The notes beneath the pieces were generated by a model. That model searched no databases. It had not been told where the DNA came from and saw only the letters and a list, made by a program, of their open reading frames with translations. A stretch of 64,000 nucleotides of DNA from Haliotis asinina (Eukaryota > Mollusca > Gastropoda > Lepetellida > Haliotidae): contig NC_090295.1 of assembly GCF_037392515.1 (NCBI RefSeq), positions 12,295,001 to 12,359,000 of the forward strand, read 5' to 3'. Shown piece by piece: positions 1 to 10,846 of the stretch. Numbering within the stretch: the stretch's first letter is position 1; each line of letters starts with the position of its first letter. A program made the translations under genes and the position numbers.

Positions 1-827
1 TTTCAGAAAGTATGCGTCGGTCGAGGCAACAATGATAACGGTATACCCACACACCCCTTGAAACGCATACATCACTACGTGTTTAATCTTTCACTATACG
101 TCACATGAGATCCACCGCTCAACGCATGAGTTGTTTACAAACCTGCCTCATCACGTTTCAGAACCCGGCGTAGCATGGGGTCAAATACAACGTCATTTGC
201 TCTCAGCGACGTCACGGCTGACCGATTGAACTCCTTAACAACACAATATGTTCTCAATTTCATTTGACGTCGATTGTCACATTTCTATCTGTGCTCTCTT
301 AGTGTACAGGTCGTCACGGGTACCAAGTAAATGTTATTCCCGGCATTCTATAAGTTGTAAATATGGGGTGTGTATGGAATGTTAAGTGCCCAAATGTGCA
401 GTGACGCATTTTAGTACATAACAAGAATGACAAATACTTGGGTCACGTACAGACAAACGAGTTTAACGTCTTTGCGCGACTTTCAGAAGTTCATATGGTA
501 AATTCTATATGAATTGAGATTATTCTGTGGCTTCTGTATTGCAACGTATGCAACGTTCGTTTCGTTGTAGATCTTAACAACTGCACGCGTTTGATGAAAG
601 TGTCAGCATCTTCAACCAAGCGTCGCATATACTGTAATAAAGAAGCTATGAGAATGATCTCCTGTATGGAGTAAGAACCAGTCAAGCACTCGGTAAATAA
701 TTTGTTTTGATTTTTTAAAATTATCATATTTTAACTGAGGCTCTATATGGTCTCTGGGGAAAAACACCCTCTATAATTCGAAGCAATTGTAATCGAATGG
801 CGAGTTATCAGTAGTTTGATAATAACG
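1..827. other. Intergenic, no feature seen
   Basis: AT-rich unique-looking sequence. The only open frame (minus strand, about 491-727) resembles no family I know and has no splice or signal context. No repeat or RNA gene was recognised. Confidence 0.5.
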
Positions 828-952
828 AAATATGAGTGAGATAAGTTTTACGCCGCTTTTAGCAATATTTCAGCAGAATCACGGCAGAAATTGCTTTCAC
901 GCATTACACTAATGTGGGGAATCGAACCTTTAACCACTAGGCAACCACTGTG
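828..952 (-). mobile_element. tRNA-derived SINE (family 2), diverged
   Basis: Read on the minus strand it runs from a tRNA-like head (B-box remnant GGTTCGATTCCC near 918) to the tail motif GCGGCGTAAAAC and CTCACTC. The A-box end is worn. Confidence 0.75.
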
Positions 953-1660
953 AAGAAAAGGAAACATCAGCTAATGGCCATTAGATCCCTATTGCGCAAA
1001 ACTGTGATTGGGCTAAAGTAAGCGTAACTCTCAGACTTAAATATTGACTTACAAGTGTTTCCACACTTACAGTGAGATCCTTTAAACAATATATCGACAA
1101 TAAACTCGGTGTGCCTAGTGGCAGCTAGAGTTGTATACTCCCCAGGGAGTTGAGATTGAAATACGATATGCTGTTGAGATTGACATCCAGTAATCGAGGG
1201 GAAAATACCAGCGCCTTGAGTATGCACTAGTGCGTGGATATGTGCACTATTTTTCTGTCTATCTATCTGTCTGCCTGTCTATATAGTAATTCGACTTTCG
1301 AGATGACGTTGTCTTTTATCAGAAAACTGATTTTTATAATTAGAACCATATAGGCCACCAGCTTCCAGAAAATAGTTCGTCCACAATGTAAGTTGAATCT
1401 CAAACAAAACACAGCTTAAATGTGACAAATTGTTATGGATAACAACCTCTTTGTTGCGCGAGTGCGACGTTTCGATACAGATTGCTGTACCGTTGTCAAT
1501 ACAAAAATATCTGAATTGCCCTTCCTGCGAAATTACAGTTACAGCTGTAAACTCGATCGTATTTACATAACAATATAAGATAATGAGGTAAAGAAGTTCC
1601 GTGGAGATGAAGCCCATCAATCATACCCTGCAATGACTGCCAGCACCCCTCCACCCCCAC
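953..1660. other. Intergenic, no feature seen
   Basis: No coding signature, repeat or structured element was recognised. The open frames here lack family similarity and splice context. Confidence 0.45.
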
Positions 1661-1687
1661 CCCACCGCCACAACACACACACATACC

Positions 1688-1783
<96 letters not shown>

Positions 1784-2001
1784 ACACACACACAGACCCA
1801 CACACACAACACCCACACCCAAACACCCACACCCCAACACACCCACACCCACACACATCCACACGCCAACACACACCCACACACACACACACACACCCCA
1901 ACACACCCCCACACACCCACACCCACACCCCAACACACACCCACACCCACACCCACACCCCAACACACACCCCAACACACACCCCCAACACACACACCAA
2001 C

Positions 2002-2053
<52 letters not shown>
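1661..2053. repeat. Compound (CA)n microsatellite
   Basis: About 390 bp of CA repeats. The centre is interrupted by ACACCC and CCAACACAC variants and flanked by purer CA runs. It gives spurious Thr/His and Cys/Val open frames on both strands. Confidence 0.97.
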
Positions 2054-2055
<2 letters not shown>

Positions 2056-2178
2056 ATATCGGAATATATGATACTATTTATGCGTTGTTCGTGTCCAAAT
2101 ATATAATTGTCTGTGTTCTCCGGTCTTTTCTGTCATGTGACAAACAACATATTCGTGATGTACATTTATTGCACTGCG

Positions 2179-2345
2179 AGTGAGTGAGAGAGTGAGTCGA
2201 GTTTTACGCCGCTTTTAGAAATATTCCAGCAATATAAGAACGCATACGGGAGACACCAGAAATGGGCTTCAGACATTGTAAATGCATGGAAAATCGAACC
2301 GGGGCCGACACCATCAGAGCGAACGCTTTAACCACCCCACCTTTC
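2179..2345 (-). mobile_element. tRNA-derived SINE (family 2)
   Basis: Begins on the plus strand with GAGTGAGTGAG and GTTTTACGCCGC (the reverse of the SINE tail) and ends in the reversed A-box CGCTTTAACCACC. The B-box region is GGTTCGATTTTCC on the minus strand. Confidence 0.85.
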
Positions 2346-2637
2346 CATTTGTCTTATCAGTATGGCCACACTTAGACATGGGCCGTGTGTAGCTTTACGT
2401 ACAGATAACATCGTCATACTTTCTATTTCATGCCAGAAAATAAATATCTAACATCTCTTGTCTTGCTCTTTTGAGATAATACTGGCCGTTTGAACGGTCG
2501 TTGTGTTACGGCATGCTGAATACGTGATAAAACCTTTCAAAACCACTTAAGGTATTCAATCCCGCGAGCTATATGGTGGAGGCATGAAAATAGTCGAATC
2601 CGGGCCACACGCACGCATGCATACACACGTATACATA

Positions 2638-3164
2638 CAGTCGAACACCGTTGTCTCGATATTTACGGGACCGGGAAAAAAATATCGACTTATCCGAAAA
2701 TCGACACATCCGAGTTGGGCATATCATCACGTGATGACAAAAGTCCCTGATAAGATTCTCACTATGTCTTCATCCAATATTATAATCCGTTGTCATGAGT
2801 TTTACGTTGAAACTGGGAGTACATGCTAATTAGATAAACAAACATTTGCAAGTGACACCTACACCTCAGTTAGCCTTGCACTGCCGCTACCTTTGATTCA
2901 TGCAGCGGCGAGTGTGTAAACAGTTGGAGGCAGTCGCAGTTCAGACGGATACTTGTCCCAGAAAGGTTGGTGTATATCGACTTTACGTGCAAATATTGAG
3001 TTAATCGGGTAATTTTGCTTGTTGGGACCACGAAATCATATGGAGGTGCATCCGTATCGTGTTACAAGGGTTCAAATAATGAAGGATTTTGTACCCTCAT
3101 AAGAAACTATATCGAGACAACCGAGATATCGGCTTATCAGAATTCGACACAACAGTGTTCGACA
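2638..3164. mobile_element. Pogo/Tigger-like MITE, about 527 bp
   Basis: The left end starts CAGTCGAACACCGTTGT after a TA, and the right end is the inverted form TGTCGAACACTGTTGT before a TA. Subterminal motifs (ATCGACTTATCCG / GATAAGCCGATAT) also mirror each other. No transposase is encoded. The pogo assignment rests on the TIR style and TA target and is inference. Confidence 0.7.
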
Positions 3165-3984
3165 TATTTTAAAAAAATTCTTTATCCGGTATTGTATCAA
3201 TACAACTGACGACCGCAGTTACAGCATTAAATCGATTGTTACGTTTCTGGTGACCATAAACCCTATGGATGTACATTGATGATTACACATTATGAACAAA
3301 AGGACAAAAGGATAGCTTCAGTCACGTGACTCTTTGGAGAAACCATTTCCACGGATTAGGTTTACGTAATATGACATATTTACAGTCCCGATTAATGAAG
3401 TAATGGTGATTCCAAGAGCTCGGGATATTATTGTTGGCAAAGTTGCAGGGCAGGTAATGGATTTTTGTATGTTTTGAAGTGTCGGGCGCAAACTTCAAAC
3501 TGAAGGTCAAATTGTGAGAAAATCCCACTGACATCTAAGCGTTTATGTATGGCGAACCTGAACTATCCCTCCCTAATACAACCCATTTTTATGGATATCA
3601 ACTTCTTTATTATGATAACACAGCATTTCGTTTTTACAACTTTTCTTGTGGAATTTAAATCACTGTTACTGGTTTATTTCGGCATAGTAAAAAACAGGAC
3701 AATATAGTTCTTCTGAAAAAGATTAATTTCACCTAGATATGAATGCATTTGATTTGCGTTTTCGTGATTTGTTTAATTCTTCGTTGTTTAGCGTTTTTGT
3801 AAACCAATGCCCCTTAACAAATCTTTGATAGTTTTTCACTAATTTATAATGACAGATCTATATATAAATGAATAAATGTTTGTGGTATGTATGTGTGTGC
3901 GCTTACGTGCGTGTTCGTGTGTAACTAGTTGTATATCGAACGTAGTGTGTATGTGTGCAGTGATCTGAACAGGTGTTTGGTACT
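3165..3984. other. Intergenic, no feature seen
   Basis: AT-rich sequence. The minus-strand frame near 3322-3534 has no recognisable domain or splice context. Confidence 0.4.
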
Positions 3985-4240
3985 GAAATGTAAGGCATGG
4001 TGCAAGGCATGGGTTGTTTATTTGTTGTTTACGCCACACTTATTCAAGATATATATGGCGATTCTGTCTAAATTAACGAAAAAGTCGGAGAGAAGAGGTT
4101 CTTACGGTCTTGGTGCATATCTAAGTATTATTAAAAATATATTCAGTTTACCAATTGTTCAGTGTGTAATGAGCTAGATAATGTACCGCATTATTTACTG
4201 CATTGCCGAAAGCAACATAAAGCAACATAAATCTACGTAA
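3985..4240 (+). mobile_element. LINE 3'-end fragment (Cys-rich C-terminal domain)
   Basis: About 4147-4215 reads CSVCNELDNVPHYLLHC in one plus frame. This is the C-terminal CxxC...HxxxxC knuckle that follows the reverse transcriptase in many non-LTR elements. The upstream frame (RRGSYGLGAYLS) is probably the same ORF after a frameshift. It is a short relic with unclear limits. Confidence 0.6.
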
Positions 4241-4442
4241 GGTGATGCAGTAATGACATTTGACGTACTGGAGTATTATACACAAGGAATATCGTTCGCG
4301 ATACAGTTCAGAATATCATTCTTGCTTGTGGTAATGCGTGCGGCAGCTTTACTACTTTACATAAGTTTGGAAACATAGCATACCTTTATAATGGGCAAAG
4401 CGTAAATGGACCTACTTGTAAGAACACCTATTAATCTTTTAA

Positions 4443-4662
4443 TGATCATCAATCAGTCAGTCTGGCGGCGGTCTGAAAATAATCCAGTCTGGACCAGACA
4501 ATCCAGTGATTAACATGTCATGAGCAACGATCTACACAACTGGTACACGATGACATGTGTCAGTCTTGTCATTGAGCCTGACCACCCGATATCGTTAGTC
4601 AGCTCTCACGACAAGCATGGGTTGATGAAGATCCGTTCTAACCCGGATCTTCACGGGTCTGT
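4443..4662 (-). mobile_element. SINE family 1, tail-truncated
   Basis: Shares the family 1 body: GGCGGCGGTCTG, GTCTGGACCAGACAATCC, ATGACATGTGTC and ending GATCTTCACGGGT. The usual GTGAGTGAG end is missing. Confidence 0.85.
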
Positions 4663-5165
4663 GACGCATGGGGGATTTGGTGCATAGTATCCTGCATTGT
4701 GGGCCATAGTTTGTAAATGTGTATACTTGGGCTTTGTGGCACAGTGCCGGAGGTTGATAATGAGTTATGGGTTGTTACGGGTTGTTGGGGGTAATGTGTA
4801 GTGTACAATCAATTTATATTAATGAGTAGTTCTTTTTACATTCAAATATCAAAGTACGACACTTGATTACCAACATGATTAAAACACCAAGCCATCACTC
4901 CACCGGTGTACTCAAGGAGGTGCTGGGACGATCCCTAGTGCCCTCACATAATGCGTGCAATTAAGACACTTTGACATAATACACAATAGATCCACAAGTG
5001 TTGACGCGTTCGAATCCAGGAGATGGATAACAGTATTATGATACCGTAAACCATCTAACAAGCACGTTTAAACATTTTCAATGTAAAAATCCAGTACAAC
5101 ATTCGACCCTACACCCACACTCATACCCCCACACTACCACCACTAGTCGTTCCGTCCACTAAACA
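4663..5165. other. Intergenic, no feature seen
   Basis: No gene, repeat or RNA was recognised between the SINE and the trinucleotide repeats. Confidence 0.4.
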
Positions 5166-5170
5166 ATACA

Positions 5171-5216
5171 ATAAACAACAACAACAACAACTGCAACAAC
5201 AACTACTACTACTACT

Positions 5217-5277
<61 letters not shown>

Positions 5278-5305
5278 CTACTACTACTACTACTACTACT
5301 ACTAC
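5171..5305. repeat. (CAA)n/(CTA)n trinucleotide repeat
   Basis: A compound tract of CAA units bracketed by CTA units. It produces Cys/Ser homopolymer frames on the minus strand that are not genes. Confidence 0.95.
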
Positions 5306-5574
5306 GGGTTCGGGTCTGCATCACTGATAGGGGTGGCCACACCCGGTATTGAACAATATGTGCTGTCCAGAAAGTTGTAAAAGCTCCCAGTCCACTCTGC
5401 ATTGGTGATCGAATACTGGATAATGCACGCCAGTGTCATTCATTGTTGTCCATTAAATACTGTTGTTGAATTATTCCTTTTTGCAGTAAAACATTTAACG
5501 TTACCAGTTTTTGCTTAAGTTTGGTTTTAGACCAGCAAGATATTTGTCGGCGTTTCTTTTGGATGCTAGTTGTT

Positions 5575-5681
<107 letters not shown>

Positions 5682-6038
5682 ATTCGTCAAGTTTCATTTG
5701 GGCTGAGGCCCCGGTCTCTTATACGGGAAGTTACGGTATATATATTGTTACGGCTCTGTGAATGCAGAGGCAGTCAAACACATCCAAATCCTCCTGTAGG
5801 TAAATATCTCCCAGCGACAGATACACGGTCCATTGGCTGTAGTAATACCACATTGTACTGCTCGAACCTGGAGTATAAAGCCATGCTCAATCTACCCGGG
5901 TACACACAGAGTACAGCTGTCATCGGTTTGACAGGTAGGTCAGCTCATACTTTCTGATTTATCGATATTGATCCACATAAGATCGACAATTTACATGTAT
6001 GTTTTTATGCTGGCTGTTTCCGGTCTTTTCTCAAACGA

Positions 6039-6267
6039 CCCAGGAAGATCCGGGTTAGAACTGATCTTCAGTAACCCACGCTTGAAGTGAGAATCGACTA
6101 ACACGATCGGGTGGTCAGGCTCTCTGACTTGGTGGACATATGTCATCGTATCGCAATCGCCTAGATCGATGCTCATGCTGAGCACTGTCTGGTCCAGACT
6201 CAATTAATTACAGACCGCCCCAACTAGCTGGAATAGTGCGGCGTAAAACTCACTCACTCACTAACTC
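6039..6267 (+). mobile_element. SINE family 1, near full length
   Basis: Sense orientation: starts near CCAGGAAGATCCGGG, passes GGTGGTCAGGCTC and GTCTGGTCCAGACTC, and ends with GCGGCGTAAAAC and (ACTC)n. Confidence 0.9.
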
Positions 6268-6633
6268 ACCTCTCTCAAATGTACCCGCCTTTCCATATTA
6301 CATCAATAGTTCAACTGCAATTCTGGGTAAAATGATGATAATAATTGGTGATCAAAGTAACAAATAATAAATAAGCTTAAATAAAATGCCAAAATCTTAT
6401 ACAGTACCAAGGCCTGGTTGTTTTCGAAATTGGTATTGGAAAATGTTTCCTTGTGTCCAAAAGCCTTTACTGTCTCGATCCCCTCGTGGCCAAAAGGAAT
6501 GTTCCTAATTGTCTATACAAAGGTCGGAAAATACAAAATAGTCCCAAAGAAGGGCACTTTGACGGACCCTTCAGAAGAAATATTTACTGGGTGTCGTTCT
6601 TGTACCGTCATACCGCACCTCCAATGATAATAT

Positions 6634-6755
6634 ACTGAACAGCAAAAGAAGCGCAACGTTTTTGTTGGTCTCGTTTTTAAAAAGAAGACATAAACAAAAC
6701 GCCTATTTTTATGAGATTTCATTTTTTGAAACTTTGCGTTTCGTTTGCTGTTCAA
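6634..6755. mobile_element. Short MITE with about 30-bp TIRs
   Basis: The left end ACTGAACAGCAAAAGAAGCG mirrors the right end, whose reverse complement starts ATTGAACAGCAAACGAAACG. Only about 60 bp separate the arms. No coding capacity. Superfamily not assigned. Confidence 0.75.
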
Positions 6756-7686
6756 TATGTTAACAAAATGGTATAAAGGGATGCTGGGCTTGCAAGGATC
6801 AATTGTTGGATAAAACAAACTACCATCTCAATGCATTGGACAGGCTACAGGAACGCTTGTGATTCTGAACCTGGCGAAGTGAGTTTGAAGTCATTAGAAC
6901 GCATTTACCGCCCAAGGCTATTGCTTGTTTTTACCCAACTTGAGAGTATGTGCTTGCATCCTTTTCCAGAAAGTATTTCCATTAGGAGAGGTTATTCGGG
7001 ACGATTCATTTAGCCCTTGACGTTTCCGCCGGTCACTAAATCCATTTAGCCTTTTGCTTAATAGAGAAGATCATCATCTTTAGCCTGCCAGCATGGATCC
7101 TCTTTGTTCATTTCCATTTACATGAATGGATTCTTACCAAAGGAGACACAGATAAGACAGGTGCTCGTTTTTAATGAAATTGGATGCCCTTGAGGACAAA
7201 CAAATGCAACAGAAGAGGTTCAGACAATTTATGTAGGACTGCTGACCATTTCGTAGATGATTAGACCTTTACGTTCGTTGGGATGCAGGTTCAGCAACTC
7301 TGAAGTTGCTCATTCAAAGGATAAACTTCGGGTAGAAAGTAATCTGAAGTTCAGAGTTGAATTCCTTAATAGAGACAATATCACAAATACCCATTCTGTA
7401 CCCGACCATTCATTTTTGGCACTGTTGATAAGAAGAAATAAGAGATTCAGAGAACTGATATGATGATGTCAGACAACTCATGAAGCCATCCTCCCTGTTA
7501 ACACAGACGTTTGTAATTCTTTGTTATAAAAAGAGGGAGTGGCTTGATTTATGTAGATGCTCTTCATGATACTATTTGAATTTTTGGACGCTTGTCACCT
7601 GAATACGGAAGAACATCGTTTTCGTGTCATGGAATCTGGACGTTGTGGTACAATGGCACGTAATGCCTGTTCAGCAAGTGTAGTCG
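6756..7686. other. Intergenic, nothing recognised
   Basis: Several short open frames (for example plus strand, 7257-7463) without family resemblance. This could be a worn transposon, but I see no motif that shows it. Confidence 0.35.
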
Positions 7687-7835
7687 TTTGAGTGAGTGAG
7701 TTTGATTTTACAGCAGTATCATAGCGGGGAACACCAGAAATGGGTTTCATACATCGTGGGAAATCGAAACTGGGTTTTCGGCATGACGAGCGAACGCTTT
7801 AACCATCAGGCTAGCCCATCACCCCTTAGACGCTT
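7687..7835 (-). mobile_element. tRNA-derived SINE (family 2)
   Basis: GAGTGAGTGAG start, CACCAGAAATGGG body, reversed B-box GGGAAATCGAAACTGG and reversed A-box AACGCTTTAACCATCAGGC. Confidence 0.85.
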
Positions 7836-8050
7836 GAAGCACAGGTTACAGTGCGCCAAACATGCAAACTGGGGTTGTGTAGTTAAAAGTATTGTATCCA
7901 ATCCAAATCATGTCACGTTGGGGACTGACTCCCAGCGGGAATAACTGAAACCCCGGTAATCGGCTTGACCCGGAAAACTTGGTTCAAACTTGTTCGTGTA
8001 GTGCTCGTCGTCGACGGAAGGTTTGAGTTGAATGGCAGCTTTTCGTTAAT

Positions 8051-8180
8051 GGGGCGGTGGCGCAGCCTAGAGGTTAATGTCGTTCTAGTCACGCCCAAGA
8101 CACCGGTTAAATTCTCCACGTAGGTACATTGTGTAAAGCCATTTGCTGGTGCTCCCGCCGTGATATTGCTGGAATTTTAT
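8051..8180 (+). mobile_element. tRNA-derived SINE (family 2), 3' truncated
   Basis: Sense copy: head GGGCGGTGGCGCAGCCTAG (A-box), CGGTTAAATTCTCC (worn B-box), CTGGTGCTCCCGCCGTG body, then GATATTGCTGGAAT where it stops. Confidence 0.85.
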
Positions 8181-9017
8181 GTATTATACCCGCTTACTTA
8201 TTGCATAATTTTAGATATTTTGTACTGCATGAAGTAACAGACAGTTACACCCCTACGAGTTTTCTAGTGAAGGGCCTTAATTAAAATATAAATATGGGAT
8301 CACCATTTGATGTTTTACTGATCGGAATGTCTGCGGTCGTTTCTCGACTATGTAATGCATGATTACGAATTTCTAACTTCATCTAAGGCGCCTTTTTTCG
8401 TTTGCTCAGTTCGTCTCTTTTAAAAAAAAATTGTTGTTGTCTGCGTTAGATGTAATCCTCCCATGGTGATAGGTCTCCAGTGTCATAACTCACATTATGT
8501 TTCGTGAGAACCAGAAAACCCCTAAAGATGTCTAGTAGAGCAGAAGATTTGTGCAGACGTGCAGGAATACGAGTTGTTAGGCGTCTCTTCGCGACAGCAG
8601 TGACTCAGAGATGTATATTAAGATATCGTGCTGAACTGGGTAGGGATTGTAAATAGCTGTACGGAGTTGTGCCCCTTATACCATTCCCCATTACTCGTCC
8701 CTTTCCGTAACCTTCAAGAACATTCGTCACCACTCGTCCCCTTCCGTAACCTCCATGAAGACTCGAGTCGATTCGGCTCGTCCCAGAATAACACGATATG
8801 ATATCCGAACAGTGAGTGAGTGACTTTAGATTTTGGACTAAAACCGGTTTTACCATGTCTCCATTCCACTGCCATGCCAGAATTCAAATGGATTCCCCGC
8901 AAAATATTTGGACCATTTACAAGTCATATATATAAAATATATTTTGGTACAGAGTTTTAGTGAAAGTGAAATGTTTCTCGGGCATCAGTGCGTCACTTTT
9001 ATTTGTGCGCGTAAATT
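8181..9017. other. Intergenic with short dispersed-repeat motifs
   Basis: Around 8690-8775 are motifs of the kind ACTCGTCCC-TTTCCGTAACCT repeated in tandem. The same motifs occur near 39,770-39,910 and 61,620-61,670, so this is a dispersed repeat family. No gene seen. Confidence 0.45.
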
Positions 9018-10215
9018 TTTATTATAGCTAAAATGGATAGAATTATCATTAAAACGACCGCGGTCCACTGTAACTTGATAACGCCCGCAAAATGCTTGAC
9101 GACGGGCCATTATCAAGCCCGTTGTTACGTGACGTCATAAGTAGCTCAGCTGTTAATATAAAGGGTAACGCTATTTTTCAGGGCATTATCATTTGCAGAC
9201 CTCGGGCTTCTGCAAATGATAATGCCCTGAAAAATAGCGTTACCGTTATTATAGCTAAAATGAATAGAATTTTTTATAAAAGAACAATAAAAACAGCGGC
9301 ATCGGTTTAGAAGCATTTACTGCCAACAGCAAAACGACGGAGGTCACTGACACACATTTTACAAATATAGTCACGTCATAGAACAACAGAGATGATGTAG
9401 GTGATTGAACTTCGACAGCTGAGCTACTTATGACGTCACCTAACAACGGACTAGATAATGGCCCGTCGTTTTGCTGTTGGCAGTAAATGCTTCTAAACCG
9501 ATGCCGCTGTTTTTATTGTTCTTTTATAAAAAATTCTATTCATTTTAGCTTTAATAACGGTAACGCTATTTTTCAGGGCATTATCATTTGCAGACCTCGG
9601 GCTTCTGCAAATGATAATGCCCTGAAAAATAGCGTTACCCTTATATTAACAGCTGAGCTACTTATGACGTCACGTAACAACGGGCTTGATAATGGCCCGT
9701 CGTCAAGCATTTTGCGGGCGTTATCAAGTTACAGTGGACCGCTCATTTCTGATAACGAGCGGTCGTTTTCATGATAATTCTATCCATTTTAGCTATAAAG
9801 TTCAATCACCTTCGGCTCGTTTAAACTTAGGTTCATTATTGATATATATCTGGCTCACATTCGTCACATGTGCCTGTGCCATAATGCACTTTCCTGCCTG
9901 TGCCAACCATAACAATTGTACCATAAATGACAACATACAGCAATGAAAATATCGACTTGAAGTCTAACGTTGTTGATCACTGAAAACAATGGCGGCTGGT
10001 AGTATGAACAAAGGTCAAGGTCGAATGTCGTCACTCTCAATAGTGACGTCATCCGTGTTGTTCTATGACGTGACTATATTTGTAAAATGTGTGTCAGTGA
10101 CCTCCGTCGTTTTGTTGGCAGTAAATGCTTCTAAATCGATGTCGCTGTTTTTTTTCTTATTTTATAAAAAATTCTATTGCCCTGAAAAATAGCGTTACCC
10201 TTATATTATTGCCTT
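9018..10215. mobile_element. Nested foldback element
   Basis: The arms at about 9026-9336 and 9463-9800 are inverted copies of each other. Each arm carries its own hairpin (9163-9243 and 9558-9638), in which GGTAACGCTATTTTTCAGGG runs through GCATTATCATTTGCAGA and then reverses around a loop containing CTCGGG. The right arm has one more small hairpin (ACCGCTC...GAGCGGT). A third partial copy lies at about 10,040-10,205. No transposase frame. Foldback or MITE class, superfamily unknown. Confidence 0.8.
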
Positions 10216-10846
10216 TTAAAAAAAATAACTTGGCCGCGTTCCGATCATCCATCTGTCCACTATATAAAAGAGTGTCTAAGAACGAGTATGACTCATTAAC
10301 ACGTACTAAACTTCCCAAACTGTATTTCTGAGAGAAAAACAAATAAAACTGTGTTTATACAACCGTATCGAATAAAAATTGTAAAAAAAATGCCCTACCT
10401 CACTTTTTACAGAAATGTGCCGGAGAAACACATATTTTTATGCAGCTTAACCACTCTATATTGCGATACGGACATGAACCGTTGTACGGACTGAGTCAAG
10501 GCCACAAATGCAAAAACAGACTAGTATATATGACAATTTCTAAAAATATAATACCCGACTGGCGTCCTGTAAGTTTATCTGGGCTTGTGTTATTAAAGAA
10601 GAGAATTACTACAGATCTATAGACATAGCATTCAGTAAAGTATTGGATCAAGTCTACATGTTTGTGGAGATCCCACGTTTGTGTGATCTCTGTAGTGAAC
10701 AGTCATAACTATTACATCAAACTTAAGACTATTGTTCCTTATGTTTCAGGAGAATGTGGACAATGCAGTGCATTTGTTTATCAATTACACGAAATTAAGG
10801 ATGGGTTGTATATTTCAGATTAACGGGGAATCGCAGTAGAGTCACT
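10216..10846. other. 5' flank of the secreted-protein gene
   Basis: No other gene. A pyrimidine-rich tract ends in TTTCAG at 10,749, about 100 bp before the start codon. It could be a splice acceptor for a 5' non-coding exon. I see no clear TATA box at a convincing distance. Confidence 0.35.

Noticed and set aside
1496-2106. Several 140-185 codon Cys/Val and Thr/His frames
   Set aside because: Translations of the CA microsatellite on both strands.
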